DNA from: Vulcanimicrobiota bacterium
GTDB taxonomy: Bacteria; Vulcanimicrobiota; Vulcanimicrobiia; Vulcanimicrobiales; Vulcanimicrobiaceae
Assembly: GCA_003151115.1 (NCBI GenBank)
Contig: PLWS01000007.1
Span: 1-64,000, forward strand
Length of the DNA stretch: 64,000 bases
Reading direction: 5' to 3'
This document shows, in pieces, positions 54,118 to 62,402 of the stretch. The notes beneath the pieces were generated by a model. The model was given only the letters and a program-made list of their open reading frames with translations, searched no databases and was not told where the DNA came from. Within the stretch, counting starts at the first letter, position 1; the number at the start of each line of letters is the position of its first letter. The position numbers and the translations under genes are program-made.

Positions 54118-55329
54118 ATGCAAGACGTCGATCGCAACGCTGCGGCATTCATCGAACTCGAAGAACGCTACGGCGCCCATAATTACCAGCCGCTCGATCT
54201 CGTCGTCGAGCGGGCGGAGGGCGTTTGGCTTTTCGACGGCTCCGGAAAGCGTTATCTCGATTGCGTCAGTGCGTACTCGGCGGTGAACCAAGGACATTGC
54301 CATCCGCGCATTCGCGCCGCACTCGAAGAGCAAGCCAAGAAAGTCACGCTCACTTCACGCGCGATGCGCAACGATCGCCTGGGTCCTTTTCTCAAGCGGC
54401 TGACGGAGTTCTGCGGATACGAATCGGCGCTGCCGATGAACACCGGCGTCGAAGCCGTGGAGACCGCGATAAAGCTCGCGCGGCGTTACGCGTACGAACG
54501 CAAACGCGTCGCGCCGGACAGCGCCGAAATCATCGTCTTCGAAAATAACTTTCACGGACGCACCACCGCCGCAATCAGTGCGAGCACGACCGAACAGTAC
54601 CGCCACGATTTTGGCCCCTTCACGCCCGGATTCGTTCCGGTTCCGTACGGCGATTACGACGCGCTGGCTGCGGCAATCAACGAGCGTACGTGCGCGATCC
54701 TCATCGAACCGGTTCAAGGCGAAGGCGGCGTGATCGTTCCTCCGCCGGGTTTCTTGAAGCGCGCATGGGGTTTGTGCCGCGAACATCGCGTGCTCTTTAT
54801 GGCCGACGAAATTCAAACCGGACTCGGCCGCACCGGCGATCTGTTCGCCTGCGATCACGACGGCATCAAACCCGATATCATGATCGCCGGAAAAGCATTG
54901 GGCGGCGGCTATTATCCCGTCTCCGCAATGCTCGCGAGCCGGGATTTGATGCAACTCTTCGGCCCGGGCGATCACGGCAGCACCTTCGGCGGAAATCCGC
55001 TCGCGTGCGCAGTCAGCTTGGCGTCGCTCGATGTTATCGAAAGCGAGAATCTGCCGGCGCGCGCGCGTTACTCCGGCGCGCGGCTGATGCGCGGACTGCG
55101 CGACCTCGCGTCACCGGCAATCGAAGAGATCCGCGGACGCGGCCTCTTGATCGGCTTGCAGCTCGCCGTGCCGGCGCGGCGCGTGGCCGAGCTGCTGCTG
55201 GAGCGCGGTGTCGTGGCAAAGGACACGCACGAGAATGTGCTGCGCATCGCTCCGCCGCTCGTGATCGAAGACGCCGAAATCGACCTGGTGCTGAAAGCGG
55301 CGGACGACGCGCTTAAGGCAGCTCTTTAA
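54118..55329 (+). CDS. rocD: Ornithine aminotransferase
   Basis: RocD transfers the delta-amino group of ornithine to 2-oxoglutarate. The 403-residue PLP enzyme has ERYGAHNYQPLDLVVERAEG, LDCVSAYSAVNQGHCHPRIR, TLTSRAMRNDRLGPFLKRL, MNTGVEAVETAIKLARRYAY, FHGRTTAAISAS, LFMADEIQTGLGRTG and the PLP Lys in IMIAGKALGGGYYPVSAM. The NYQPLD and SAYSAVNQGHCHP segments favour ornithine over acetylornithine. It is convergent with the selenoprotein candidate, overlapping its end by 17 bp. Confidence 0.94.
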   Translation: MQDVDRNAAAFIELEERYGAHNYQPLDLVVERAEGVWLFDGSGKRYLDCVSAYSAVNQGHCHPRIRAALEEQAKKVTLTSRAMRNDRLGPFLKRLTEFCGYESALPMNTGVEAVETAIKLARRYAYERKRVAPDSAEIIVFENNFHGRTTAAISASTTEQYRHDFGPFTPGFVPVPYGDYDALAAAINERTCAILIEPVQGEGGVIVPPPGFLKRAWGLCREHRVLFMADEIQTGLGRTGDLFACDHDGIKPDIMIAGKALGGGYYPVSAMLASRDLMQLFGPGDHGSTFGGNPLACAVSLASLDVIESENLPARARYSGARLMRGLRDLASPAIEEIRGRGLLIGLQLAVPARRVAELLLERGVVAKDTHENVLRIAPPLVIEDAEIDLVLKAADDALKAAL

Positions 55330-55879
55330 ACGACTGCTTGAGCCTAAATTCGCTGGCGGGATATTTCGCGCGCAGTATCGCCCACTGGTGCAGCAGTTCG
55401 TTGCCCTCCGGATCGCGCCGGTAACGCGTCACCCCTAGATAATACTGCGCTTCGGGCGCGGCCAATGCGGTTGGAAAACGCTTGAGCGTCTCGATATAAC
55501 ACTCTTCGGCTTTGTCGAACTCGCGCAAACGCAAATGCGCTTGCCCGAGGCTCACAAGCGCGCGGGCTGCGAATTCGGCCGGCGGCAGATAGCCCTGCCA
55601 TTCCTGAAGCTCATCGCCGTCGCCGCTCAAGATGCGAATATCCGGCGTCCAAATGTGGTGGTATCGCTTGAGAAGCGATTCGTTTTCGGGTTTGGAGTTA
55701 TCGATTTGGATCGGAACGCAGCGGTTCACAATCTCGGAGACAAACGTTTGCGGATACGTCACGGTATCCAGCGCTTGGCATCCCCCTCAACCGGGGTTAA
55801 ACACGTCGAAGAACACCAGCTTCGAATCGCGCTTGGCCTCTTTGAGCGCTTCGTCAAAATCCTTGCGCCAAGAAATCAT
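55313..55879 (-). CDS. Thioredoxin-fold/TPR protein, candidate selenoprotein (UxxC)
   Basis: From ATG 55879 the frame reads MISWRKDFDEALKEAKRDSK, then LVFFDVFNPG, then TGA (55787-55789), then GGCQALDTVTYPQTFVSEIV, and runs on to 55313 (188 residues). The TGA lies where thioredoxin-like relatives have the first Cys of CxxC in a NPxCxGC context, so reading it as selenocysteine restores a UGGC redox motif. A perfect 6-bp hairpin begins 17 bases after the TGA (55752-55769), at the distance of a bacterial SECIS. The C-terminal half (about 100-180) has TPR-like helices (AEFAARALVSLGQAHLRLRE). No sel genes lie in this window. Without recoding, translation could only restart at GTG 55762, losing the active site. 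Confidence 0.8.
55752..55769 (-). promoter_or_regulatory. SECIS-like hairpin
   Basis: In the mRNA sense the sequence is GGATAC-CGTGAC-GTATCC: a perfect 6-bp stem with a 6-base loop that has G as its second base. It starts 17 bases downstream of the in-frame TGA. Spacing and small apical loop fit bacterial selenocysteine insertion elements. Confidence 0.65.
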
Positions 55880-55950
55880 GTTTACTCTCTTTCCCCCGCA
55901 GGAGCTAGGCTACGCCCTGTGAAGTTTTTGCCCTGTTAGGGGGCGTCAAG

Positions 55951-56298
55951 ATGGTGATTTCAATCTTCTTATTGCTGCTTTCGTTCCAAGTCGCGCCTAC
56001 TCCGTCGCCCGCTGTCCCTTGCAATCGAGACGCAACCGTATCGCACCAAGTACCTCCCGATTATCCGGAGTCCGCACGCGAGTCGGGCCTGGGACAAGTT
56101 ACTGCCGGAATCCGCGTTTATATCACTCCGCAAGGTACGATAGCCTCGCTGCGCGTTGTCAATTCGACGGGCAATGGCGATCTCGATCAAGCCGCCATCC
56201 GAGGCGCCGCGGAGTCAACCTATTCGCCACGCATGAAAAATTGTAAGCCGACATTCGGGCTCTACCTCTTTAAGGTAACGTTCGACCCGAACCAATAG
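55951..56298 (+). CDS. TonB C-terminal-domain protein
   Basis: The 115-residue protein has a hydrophobic N-terminus (MVISIFLLLLSFQVAP) that may be a signal or anchor. A single TonB-like C-terminal domain follows: PPDYPESARESGLGQVTAGI, RVYITPQGTIASLRVVNSTG and LDQAAIRGAAESTYSPRMKN. It lacks the Pro-rich periplasm-spanning region of true TonB, so energy coupling is doubtful. Similar short proteins are common in this kind of genome. It is divergent from the selenoprotein candidate, with 71 bp between starts. Confidence 0.8.
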   Translation: MVISIFLLLLSFQVAPTPSPAVPCNRDATVSHQVPPDYPESARESGLGQVTAGIRVYITPQGTIASLRVVNSTGNGDLDQAAIRGAAESTYSPRMKNCKPTFGLYLFKVTFDPNQ

Positions 56299-56327
56299 GC
56301 CGCGCGAATTCCGGGTACAGGAGATCT

Positions 56328-56636
56328 ATGGAACAAGGCTCCCTCCCGACGCTGCCCGCCTACCCGATTAAGGAACGCTTGGAGATCGACGGCGTCAACG
56401 TGCTGCTGCTCAACGTTCCGCCCGACCAGGCCTATCCGCAGAACCTTTTCGGCGTGAGTGAAAAAGGCGACGTGCTCTGGCAGGTCGAGCCGCGGCCTTC
56501 GAGCGCACCCAACCCGCGGTATACGTCGATCCGCGACGAGGTCGGCGTGATCGTCGCGCGCACCGAAGACAAACTGCAACGCAAAGTCGACCCAAAGACA
56601 GGTAAAGTGCTAGCCGAGGAGCAGGCCGCCGACTAG
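56328..56636 (+). CDS. Hypothetical soluble protein
   Basis: The 102-residue protein follows a good AGGAG site. It has a beta-rich N-terminal part (IKERLEIDGVNVLLLNVPPD, NLFGVSEKGDVLWQVEPRP) and a charged C-terminus (EDKLQRKVDPKTGKVLAEEQ). No signal peptide and no recognised family. The phrase around VSEKGDVLWQVEP resembles a single propeller-type strand pair. It may share a transcript with the flanking genes. Confidence 0.6.
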   Translation: MEQGSLPTLPAYPIKERLEIDGVNVLLLNVPPDQAYPQNLFGVSEKGDVLWQVEPRPSSAPNPRYTSIRDEVGVIVARTEDKLQRKVDPKTGKVLAEEQAAD

Positions 56637-56657
56637 CGATTGTCCTATCGTCGGTTT

Positions 56658-58145
56658 ATGCCGGCCTTTCGACGCCTGCCACTTTTGCTGTTAGCGGCGG
56701 TCGCTTGCTTCGCCGCCGCGTGCGGCGGCCAGACAACGACGGTCATTCAGCAACTCATCGTTCCGGCAACGTCCATTCCTATTCCGACCGTAACATCGCA
56801 ATCGAACTTTACCGTTGCGCAGACCGCAGATCTGAACGCGACAACAAATCTTCCGGTGGCCGGCGGTTACAGCGGTACGCTGCAACTCGGCGGCACAATT
56901 CAACAATACGCGCAAGTAACGCAAACGCTGCAGAACTCCGCGCCGGCGAGCATCGCACCGCTCTCGATGGCGCCCGCGACCGACGGCGCGCACGCGATGG
57001 ACGTGAGCCAAGCGCAAGTGCTCTTTTATTACGGATTGCTCTTCGATGCGCGCACGCCGGCATACGTGTCTCCGCTCCCGTCGCCCACCGATCCGCCGCC
57101 GGCGCCCGTGACGCTGACGGTGCAAGTGCCGGCAACGGTCTTTTTGCAGAACGTCAACTATTACTTAGCGTTTTACGATCCGCAGCGTCCTTCGTTGGGC
57201 TGGCAGCAAAAATTTTCCGGACCGGCAACGGTGAGCGGAACGACGCTGACGTTTACGTCCGCCTACGCTTTTGACCGTTACGAACAATATTGGCTCGCGA
57301 TTTACGCCGTGAGTCCACAAGCGCCGGCACCAACGCCCGCTCCCACGCTTTCGCCGGCGATCTCGCCCTCGCCGAGCCCGAATTCGCTCGTGGCGATCCA
57401 AGCGATGATGGGGCCGCAATTCGTCTGCTCGGGAACGCCGTGCGCGACCGGCGACATTGCGCCGCCCACGCAGGGTCCGGCGACGTACACCATCGCTACG
57501 AACGTCGCTGCGCCTTCAATCAGCGGAAATGCCACGCAGCTGACGGTGTTTCCGCTGACTTCGCAGCCGAGCGACGTATTATATTTCACGCCACCGCTTG
57601 CCAATGCGCCGCTGACGACCAACGCGATCTGGGACTTCTATTATTATATCGATCAGTCGATCTGGGCGCCGCCGAGTCCGCGGCCCACGTCCACGCCCGC
57701 GCCGACGACGATGATGGCGCTAGAGTTCGATTTCAACATGGGCATGCCGAACTACGCGTACAACTTTTCGTCGCAATGTTTGATCTTGGACAACGATCAC
57801 GGCGGCCCGGTCTGGCAGATTTGGGGCGGCGGAACCCAAGGCTGGATCGATTCGGGACTGGCGTGCGATCCCGCAGACTTTACGCCCAACGTTTGGCACC
57901 ACCTTACGTGGGTCTACCGCATCCATCCCGACACCCTGCAGACCGAGTACGACACCTTGACGATCGACGGCAACACCGTGAGCGTGCCGCCCGCCATCGC
58001 GATCCATCCGGTTCAACCGCGCGTGGAAGCCAAGACGTTTTTAGAAGTGCAGTTTCAACAAGACATGCACCAAGCGCTCGACTCCAGTGCAACGCCGCCT
58101 CCGTTCAAGGAGTGGGTCGACATTGTTACGCTGACCTATTGGTGA
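56658..58145 (+). CDS. Lipoprotein with C-terminal lectin-like domain
   Basis: I prefer ATG 56658, giving MPAFRRLPLLLLAAVACFAA with the lipobox FAAAC; ATG/TTG-type starts slightly upstream are possible. The mature protein of about 470 residues has an N-terminal beta-rich part and a Pro-rich linker (PAPTPAPTLSPAISPSPSPN) near residue 230. A C-terminal region follows with WHHLTWVYRIHPDTLQTEYD and WIDSGLACDPADF, resembling LamG/concanavalin-like folds. It overlaps the next lipoprotein gene as GTGA, so the two surface proteins are probably made together. Confidence 0.65.
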   Translation: MPAFRRLPLLLLAAVACFAAACGGQTTTVIQQLIVPATSIPIPTVTSQSNFTVAQTADLNATTNLPVAGGYSGTLQLGGTIQQYAQVTQTLQNSAPASIAPLSMAPATDGAHAMDVSQAQVLFYYGLLFDARTPAYVSPLPSPTDPPPAPVTLTVQVPATVFLQNVNYYLAFYDPQRPSLGWQQKFSGPATVSGTTLTFTSAYAFDRYEQYWLAIYAVSPQAPAPTPAPTLSPAISPSPSPNSLVAIQAMMGPQFVCSGTPCATGDIAPPTQGPATYTIATNVAAPSISGNATQLTVFPLTSQPSDVLYFTPPLANAPLTTNAIWDFYYYIDQSIWAPPSPRPTSTPAPTTMMALEFDFNMGMPNYAYNFSSQCLILDNDHGGPVWQIWGGGTQGWIDSGLACDPADFTPNVWHHLTWVYRIHPDTLQTEYDTLTIDGNTVSVPPAIAIHPVQPRVEAKTFLEVQFQQDMHQALDSSATPPPFKEWVDIVTLTYW

Positions 58146-60103
58146 ACGCCCGCACGCTTTTTTGCGCGGCGGTCATCCCGATCGCCGCCGGATGTCAAGG
58201 CGCCGCCAACAGCTTAACGCCGCAGCCGGCCGTTTCACCCGCAAGCGGCACCGCCGCAATTTTCGTCGCCAACGTGCGCCTCTCAAACGTGATGCGCTTC
58301 GCAGCCAACTCCAACGGCGCGCCGGCACCGGCGCTTACGGTGCAGGGCGGATTGACTCCAAACGCGATGGCGTTCGATGCGGCGGGAAATCTCTATGTGG
58401 CGGGCAGCGACAACGCCGCCAGCGTGTATGCGCCGTTCAGCTCACAACCGTTCAAGAAAATCTCCAACGCGCAGATCTGCCGGCTCGGCGGCATCGCCGT
58501 CGACGCAGCCGGCGCGCTCTACGCGTCGGATCCGATCTGCGATCAGATCGTCAAACTCGTGCCGCAATCGGGCGGAACATACTCGCTCGCGTGGTTCATC
58601 TCGGGCGTGCACACCAAACTCTCGGGGCCATCGGGAGTGGCGGTCGATCCGGGAGGTCACGTCTTTGCGCTCGACCAGCCCGATTCCGTGAACAGCGCGC
58701 CGGCCGCGGTGACCGAATACGATCCCGCGGGCGCTTCCGGTCAGAGCGATCTCACACCGATCGCAACCATAACGGGCGGAACTTTTCCCGCCGATGCACG
58801 CGGTTTCGGCGTCGACGCGGACAGCGACGTTTTTATCGCGAGCGCGGCGCAGATTCAAGAGTATGTCACCGGCAGCGGAGGTTATCATCTCGCGGGTTCG
58901 ATCGACAGCTCCGATCTGTGCGGCATCGAATCGCTCGCAACCGGAACGGACGGAAAAAATCGTTACGTGCTGGCGGCGAACAGCTGCGGCCCTTCGAGCG
59001 CCGGCAACGGAACGCTGACGATGTTCGACGTTACCGCTCCGCTGTCGGGATCGCAGAGTCCGGCGCCGCTCCTTATCGCGGGCGCCGGAACGGCAATGGA
59101 CGTCTCGACCGGTTCGGCGGCCGCGTTCGACAGCAGCGGAATCTCCGGCAGCCGCGCATTCGTCGGCAATCCGCTGCTCGACACGATCACCGGATACTGC
59201 TCGTGCAGCAGCGCCGGTCCGGCGCAATACCAACTTTCAACTGGCTATCCCGGACTCGACGGCGTGCAAGCGATTTGGTTCGCGGGGTCGCGCATGTATT
59301 CGAGCGACGGCGCGACGCCGGCCATTTCGCTCTACGATCAATTCCCACAAAGCGCACCGGCGCCGCTGATGCCCGCACCCATGTGGCGCATTCTCGGAAG
59401 CAACACGCGTTTGTGCGGGCCCGCAAGCATCGTGACGGATCGCTTTCTAAACATCTACGTCAGCAACGACTGCAGCACCAACGGCGGCGGCGCGAATTCC
59501 AACACCGTCGAACGGTTCGACGCTCCGCCGGCAGGTGCGAACGGCAACCTGAATCTTGCGCCGGCGTGGATAACCGCCGCCGGAGCGTGCCCCAATCCGC
59601 CGCGCGCCAATGTCCTATGCAATCCACAGCAACTCGCGATTGACGGACTTGGAAACATCTACGTGACCAACTACGGAGGAAACTCGATCGTCGAGTATAC
59701 GTCCGCGGGCAACGTCGCTACCGTCATGACCGCCGACCCGGCGATGCTGCACCGCCCGAGCGGCATCGCCATCGATTCCGCAGGCAACCTCATCGTCTAC
59801 AGTAACGCGGAAAACGACGCCGATGGAAACTATCCCGGCCTCGTCACCTATTTCGTGAAACCGGCCGGCACGGGAAACGTCGTGCTGACCGCGACCAAGA
59901 CTATCGCAGGCGCCGGCACGACGCTGCCGTCCGTGCAGTTCGGACAGATCGCACTCGATAACGGCGGCAATCTTTTCGTGGATCTCTTCAAGTCGATCGT
60001 CGTCTACACCCCGGGCGCCAAGCCGAGTGACGCTCCGGCCGCTACAATCACGCTGCCGGTGGGCGCCGGAGGAACCGGCTTGGCGATCGGTCCCGCGCCT
60101 TGA
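58142..60103 (+). CDS. Lipoprotein with NHL/SMP-30-like beta-propeller
   Basis: GTG 58142 overlaps the previous stop and gives 653 residues beginning VNARTLFCAAVIPIAAGC, with a lipobox. The rest is built of NHL-like repeats: NAMAFDAAGNLYVAGSDN, GIAVDAAGALYASDP, GVAVDPGGHVFALDQP, QLAIDGLGNIYVTNYGGNSI, GIAIDSAGNLIVYSN and QIALDNGGNLFVDLF. These form one or two propellers. It resembles the propeller lipoproteins near the left edge of the window in general design but not in repeat sequence. The ligand is unknown. Confidence 0.78.
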   Translation: MNARTLFCAAVIPIAAGCQGAANSLTPQPAVSPASGTAAIFVANVRLSNVMRFAANSNGAPAPALTVQGGLTPNAMAFDAAGNLYVAGSDNAASVYAPFSSQPFKKISNAQICRLGGIAVDAAGALYASDPICDQIVKLVPQSGGTYSLAWFISGVHTKLSGPSGVAVDPGGHVFALDQPDSVNSAPAAVTEYDPAGASGQSDLTPIATITGGTFPADARGFGVDADSDVFIASAAQIQEYVTGSGGYHLAGSIDSSDLCGIESLATGTDGKNRYVLAANSCGPSSAGNGTLTMFDVTAPLSGSQSPAPLLIAGAGTAMDVSTGSAAAFDSSGISGSRAFVGNPLLDTITGYCSCSSAGPAQYQLSTGYPGLDGVQAIWFAGSRMYSSDGATPAISLYDQFPQSAPAPLMPAPMWRILGSNTRLCGPASIVTDRFLNIYVSNDCSTNGGGANSNTVERFDAPPAGANGNLNLAPAWITAAGACPNPPRANVLCNPQQLAIDGLGNIYVTNYGGNSIVEYTSAGNVATVMTADPAMLHRPSGIAIDSAGNLIVYSNAENDADGNYPGLVTYFVKPAGTGNVVLTATKTIAGAGTTLPSVQFGQIALDNGGNLFVDLFKSIVVYTPGAKPSDAPAATITLPVGAGGTGLAIGPAP

Positions 60104-60130
60104 CGCTCCCCCGGCCTGCTGTGGTATGCT
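60100..60130 (+). promoter_or_regulatory. Possible infC operon promoter
   Basis: TTGACG (60100-60105) and TATGCT (60125-60130) are separated by 19 bases, slightly long for a sigma-70-type promoter. It overlaps the stop of the preceding gene and precedes the structured leader. The assignment is tentative. Confidence 0.35.
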
Positions 60131-60277
60131 CCGTAAGCCGAAGTGGGGCCGAAGGCCCTCACCGGATGCCCTCGGGCGATCCGGTCTTCATCGAGGAACC
60201 GCCGGCCGGTTTCGCATGATGGGGGTCACCGACTTGCGGCGATGCCCTTTTTTATTTGTCAAAACAGGAGTAATGCA
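60131..60277 (+). promoter_or_regulatory. Structured leader upstream of infC-rpmI-rplT
   Basis: The untranslated stretch has several nested hairpins. GGGCC-GAA-GGCCC lies near 60145-60158. CCGGAT-GCCC-TC-GGGC-G-ATCCGG (60162-60184) is next, then AACCG/CGGTT-type pairing near 60200, and finally CCCTTTTTT near 60245, which would fit an attenuator. Leaders controlling this operon through L20 or IF3 are known in other bacteria; which applies here is not clear. Confidence 0.45.
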
Positions 60278-60850
60278 ATAGCTCGACCGCTCAGAATAAA
60301 CGACCAAATCCGCATCCGCCAAGTGCGCGTGATCGACGACGACGGGGCGCAACTTGGAGTCCTCTTCACGGAAGACGCACTCGCGCGGGCTCGCGCCGCC
60401 GGGCTCGACCTCATCGAGGTGTCACCGACGGCATCGCCGCCGGTCTGCAAGATCGCCGACTATGGACGTTTGAAATACGAGCAGTCGAAAAAAGACAAAG
60501 ACGCCCGCAAGAAACAAAAAAACTTCGAGCTGAAAGAAGTGAAGCTCCGGCCGAAGATCGAGACGCACGATTACGAGACCAAGGCCCGCATGGCCGAACG
60601 TCTGCTGCTCGACGGCAGCAAGATCAAAGTCACGATCATGTTTCGCGGACGAGAGATAACCTACACGTCCTTCGGAAAGCGCCTGTTGGATCGTATGGCT
60701 GAAGATATGACGCCGATCGCCACGATCGAACGCGACGCGAAACTCGAAGGAAAAAATATGTTCATGATCCTGGCGCCCCGCTCGGTGCCTACCGGTCCGC
60801 CGAAGTTCATCAGCATGGCCGCCAAGGACAAGGAGAAAAAAAGTGCCTAA
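60278..60850 (+). CDS. infC: Translation initiation factor IF-3
   Basis: IF-3 checks start codon choice on the 30S subunit. The frame begins most sensibly at ATA 60278, eight bases after GGAG, giving 190 residues: IARPLRINDQIRIRQVRVID, DLIEVSPTASPPVCKIADYG, KLRPKIETHDYETKARMAER and IKVTIMFRGREITYTSFGK. An ATG at 60273 is out of frame and stops at once. infC genes typically use rare AUU/AUC/AUA-type starts for self-control. The end overlaps rpmI by 8 bp. Confidence 0.95.
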   Translation: MARPLRINDQIRIRQVRVIDDDGAQLGVLFTEDALARARAAGLDLIEVSPTASPPVCKIADYGRLKYEQSKKDKDARKKQKNFELKEVKLRPKIETHDYETKARMAERLLLDGSKIKVTIMFRGREITYTSFGKRLLDRMAEDMTPIATIERDAKLEGKNMFMILAPRSVPTGPPKFISMAAKDKEKKSA

Positions 60851-61049
60851 GATTCGTACCCACCGCGGTACAGCCAAACGCGTAAAGGTCAGCGCCAACG
60901 GAAAGGTGACGCACCGTCATCAATTCAGCGGCTGCGGCCACATCATGAGCAAGCGTACGCGCAAGCGCAAACGCAAATTCCGTAAAGATCAGCCGGTCTT
61001 CCCGGGAGATCTGAAGCGCCTGGCGCCGACGATCCCCTACTTGGTATAG
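60843..61049 (+). CDS. rpmI: 50S ribosomal protein L35
   Basis: The 68-residue basic protein starts at GTG 60843 with PKIRTHRGTAKRVKVSANGK, followed by HRHQFSGCGHIMSKRTRKRK and a C-terminal PGDLKRLAPTIPYLV, matching L35. The Cys and His in the FSGCGHIM part are not universal in the family. It sits between infC and rplT, as in most bacteria. Confidence 0.96.
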   Translation: MPKIRTHRGTAKRVKVSANGKVTHRHQFSGCGHIMSKRTRKRKRKFRKDQPVFPGDLKRLAPTIPYLV

Positions 61050-61058
61050 GGGCGCGGC

Positions 61059-61415
61059 ATGGCACGAATAAAACGCGGAGTCTCCGGACTCAAACACCGC
61101 CGGAAAGTCATGAAGCTCGTCAAGGGCTTCCGCGCTGCGCGCCGGCGCAATTATCGGGTGGCAAACGAAGCGCTGCTCCATTCGCTGGCTTACGCCTACC
61201 GCGACCGGCGCGTGCGCAAGCGCGACTTCCGCTCTTTGTGGATCAGCCGCATCAACGCGGCCGCGCGCAAAGAAGGCCTGAGTTATTCAGTCTTCATGAA
61301 CGGCTTGAAGAAGTCGGGCATCACGCTCAACCGCAAAACGCTGGCGGAGCTGGCGGTCTCTGACGCAGCCGCCTTCGGGTCGCTGCTAAAAACGGCGAAG
61401 AACGCCGTCAAATAA
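61059..61415 (+). CDS. rplT: 50S ribosomal protein L20
   Basis: The 118-residue protein has the L20 signature: MARIKRGVSGLKHRRKVMKL, KGFRAARRRNYRVANEALLH, YAYRDRRVRKRDFRSLWISR, NAAARKEGLSYSVFMNGLKK and AELAVSDAAAFGSLL. It binds 23S rRNA early in assembly and can repress its own operon. It is the last gene of infC-rpmI-rplT, followed by a strong terminator. Confidence 0.97.
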   Translation: MARIKRGVSGLKHRRKVMKLVKGFRAARRRNYRVANEALLHSLAYAYRDRRVRKRDFRSLWISRINAAARKEGLSYSVFMNGLKKSGITLNRKTLAELAVSDAAAFGSLLKTAKNAVK

Positions 61416-61440
61416 GAACGAGGGCGAAAGCCCTCGTTCT
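61415..61440. terminator. Terminator between rplT and the 61443 gene
   Basis: An 11-bp perfect stem AGAACGAGGGC/GCCCTCGTTCT closes a GAAA tetraloop and is followed by GTTT on the plus strand. It serves the convergent genes on both sides. Confidence 0.85.
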
Positions 61441-61442
61441 GT

Positions 61443-61721
61443 TTAGTCGTCGCCGTTGGCTAGACGGCGCCCGGTAGCCTCAATGACTTTGCCGAGCATA
61501 CTGACGGCCTCCGCGCGAGAGGCATTGCTGAACATATATTTGAGCTTCTCGTCAGAGTCTTCGACGATCAGCACGGCGCGCTTCCCGCCACGGATGGCGG
61601 CGACCAGTTTGTTGAGGTAGGCATCGTCGTCGGCTGCCAATACGGAAGCAGCGATGTGCTCTTGCTTGCCATCGCTCAAAAGATATTTGAGGACGTCGTT
61701 AATGTCCCGTGGAGTATTCAC
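61443..61721 (-). CDS. Small hypothetical protein
   Basis: The 92-residue acidic protein (MNTPRDINDVLKYLLSDGKQ, then AAIRGGKRAVLIVEDSDEKL, then NASRAEAVSMLGKVIEATGR) has no signal peptide or membrane segment. The pattern helix, strand (RAVLIVED), helix suggests a compact alpha/beta fold. No family is recognised. The 89 bp between it and the NUDIX gene hold nothing clear. Confidence 0.65.
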   Translation of the reverse strand: MNTPRDINDVLKYLLSDGKQEHIAASVLAADDDAYLNKLVAAIRGGKRAVLIVEDSDEKLKYMFSNASRAEAVSMLGKVIEATGRRLANGDD

Positions 61722-61810
61722 CGCCAGCCTCCCATAACGCGAACCCGCCGCCTCTATTAAAACGCATTTGGCGGAGGTTTTGTAGCTAGGTTATCGACTC
61801 TTGACGAAAA

Positions 61811-62347
61811 TTATTTATTTCGGCGCGGATCCAACCAAAGAAGCGCCAGCATCGTCTTCATGTCGATGATCTCGCCGCTTGCTTGCATTCGCCAAGCGTC
61901 CTGAAAAGATACGTGCCGCACTTCAATCCGCTCATCCTCCTGCAGCTGCTGCGGCCCCGCGTGTAGCCCGCGAGCCGAATACAACCGCACGCATTCGGTG
62001 CAAAAGCCGGGTGTCGGATAGAAGGCGCCTAACAGCTCCCAGCTGTCAGCCAAGCAGCCGGTCTCTTCCCGGAGCTCGCGTTTTGCGCCGTCTTCTGGAG
62101 GCTCGCCGGGCTCGGCCGTCCCCGCCGGGATCTCCCACAGGCTGCGTCCCGCGGGATGGCGGTACTGGCGCACGAGTACGATTCGATCGGCGTCAGGCAG
62201 CGCCGCAATCGCAAACGAACCTGGGTGAACCACCAGTTGGATGTCGCGCCTTTTACCGTTCTCTTCGACCGTATCGACGCGCACGCGAAAAATCGGTCCG
62301 GCGTAGATTTCCTTCGAATCGATAACCTTCGGCGCATCGTCGGACAT
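61811..62347 (-). CDS. NUDIX hydrolase, ADP-ribose pyrophosphatase type
   Basis: The protein has about 178 residues from ATG 62347, which follows GGAG with good spacing. The NUDIX box is GTAEPGEPPEDGAKRELREE followed by TG, at about residues 82-104, with all Glu ligands. The Pro-containing segment FYPTPGFCTECVRLYSARGL after the box and RQYRHPAGRSLWEIPAG before it are typical of ADP-ribose pyrophosphatases (NudF/NUDT5-like). It probably recycles ADP-ribose in the cytoplasm. It is divergent from the small membrane gene at 62403. Confidence 0.9.
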   Translation of the reverse strand: MSDDAPKVIDSKEIYAGPIFRVRVDTVEENGKRRDIQLVVHPGSFAIAALPDADRIVLVRQYRHPAGRSLWEIPAGTAEPGEPPEDGAKRELREETGCLADSWELLGAFYPTPGFCTECVRLYSARGLHAGPQQLQEDERIEVRHVSFQDAWRMQASGEIIDMKTMLALLWLDPRRNK

Positions 62348-62402
62348 TGCTGACTCCATACCCACGGACGGGATAGTTCGAGCCCCCCTCGTAGAACCAA
62401 GC

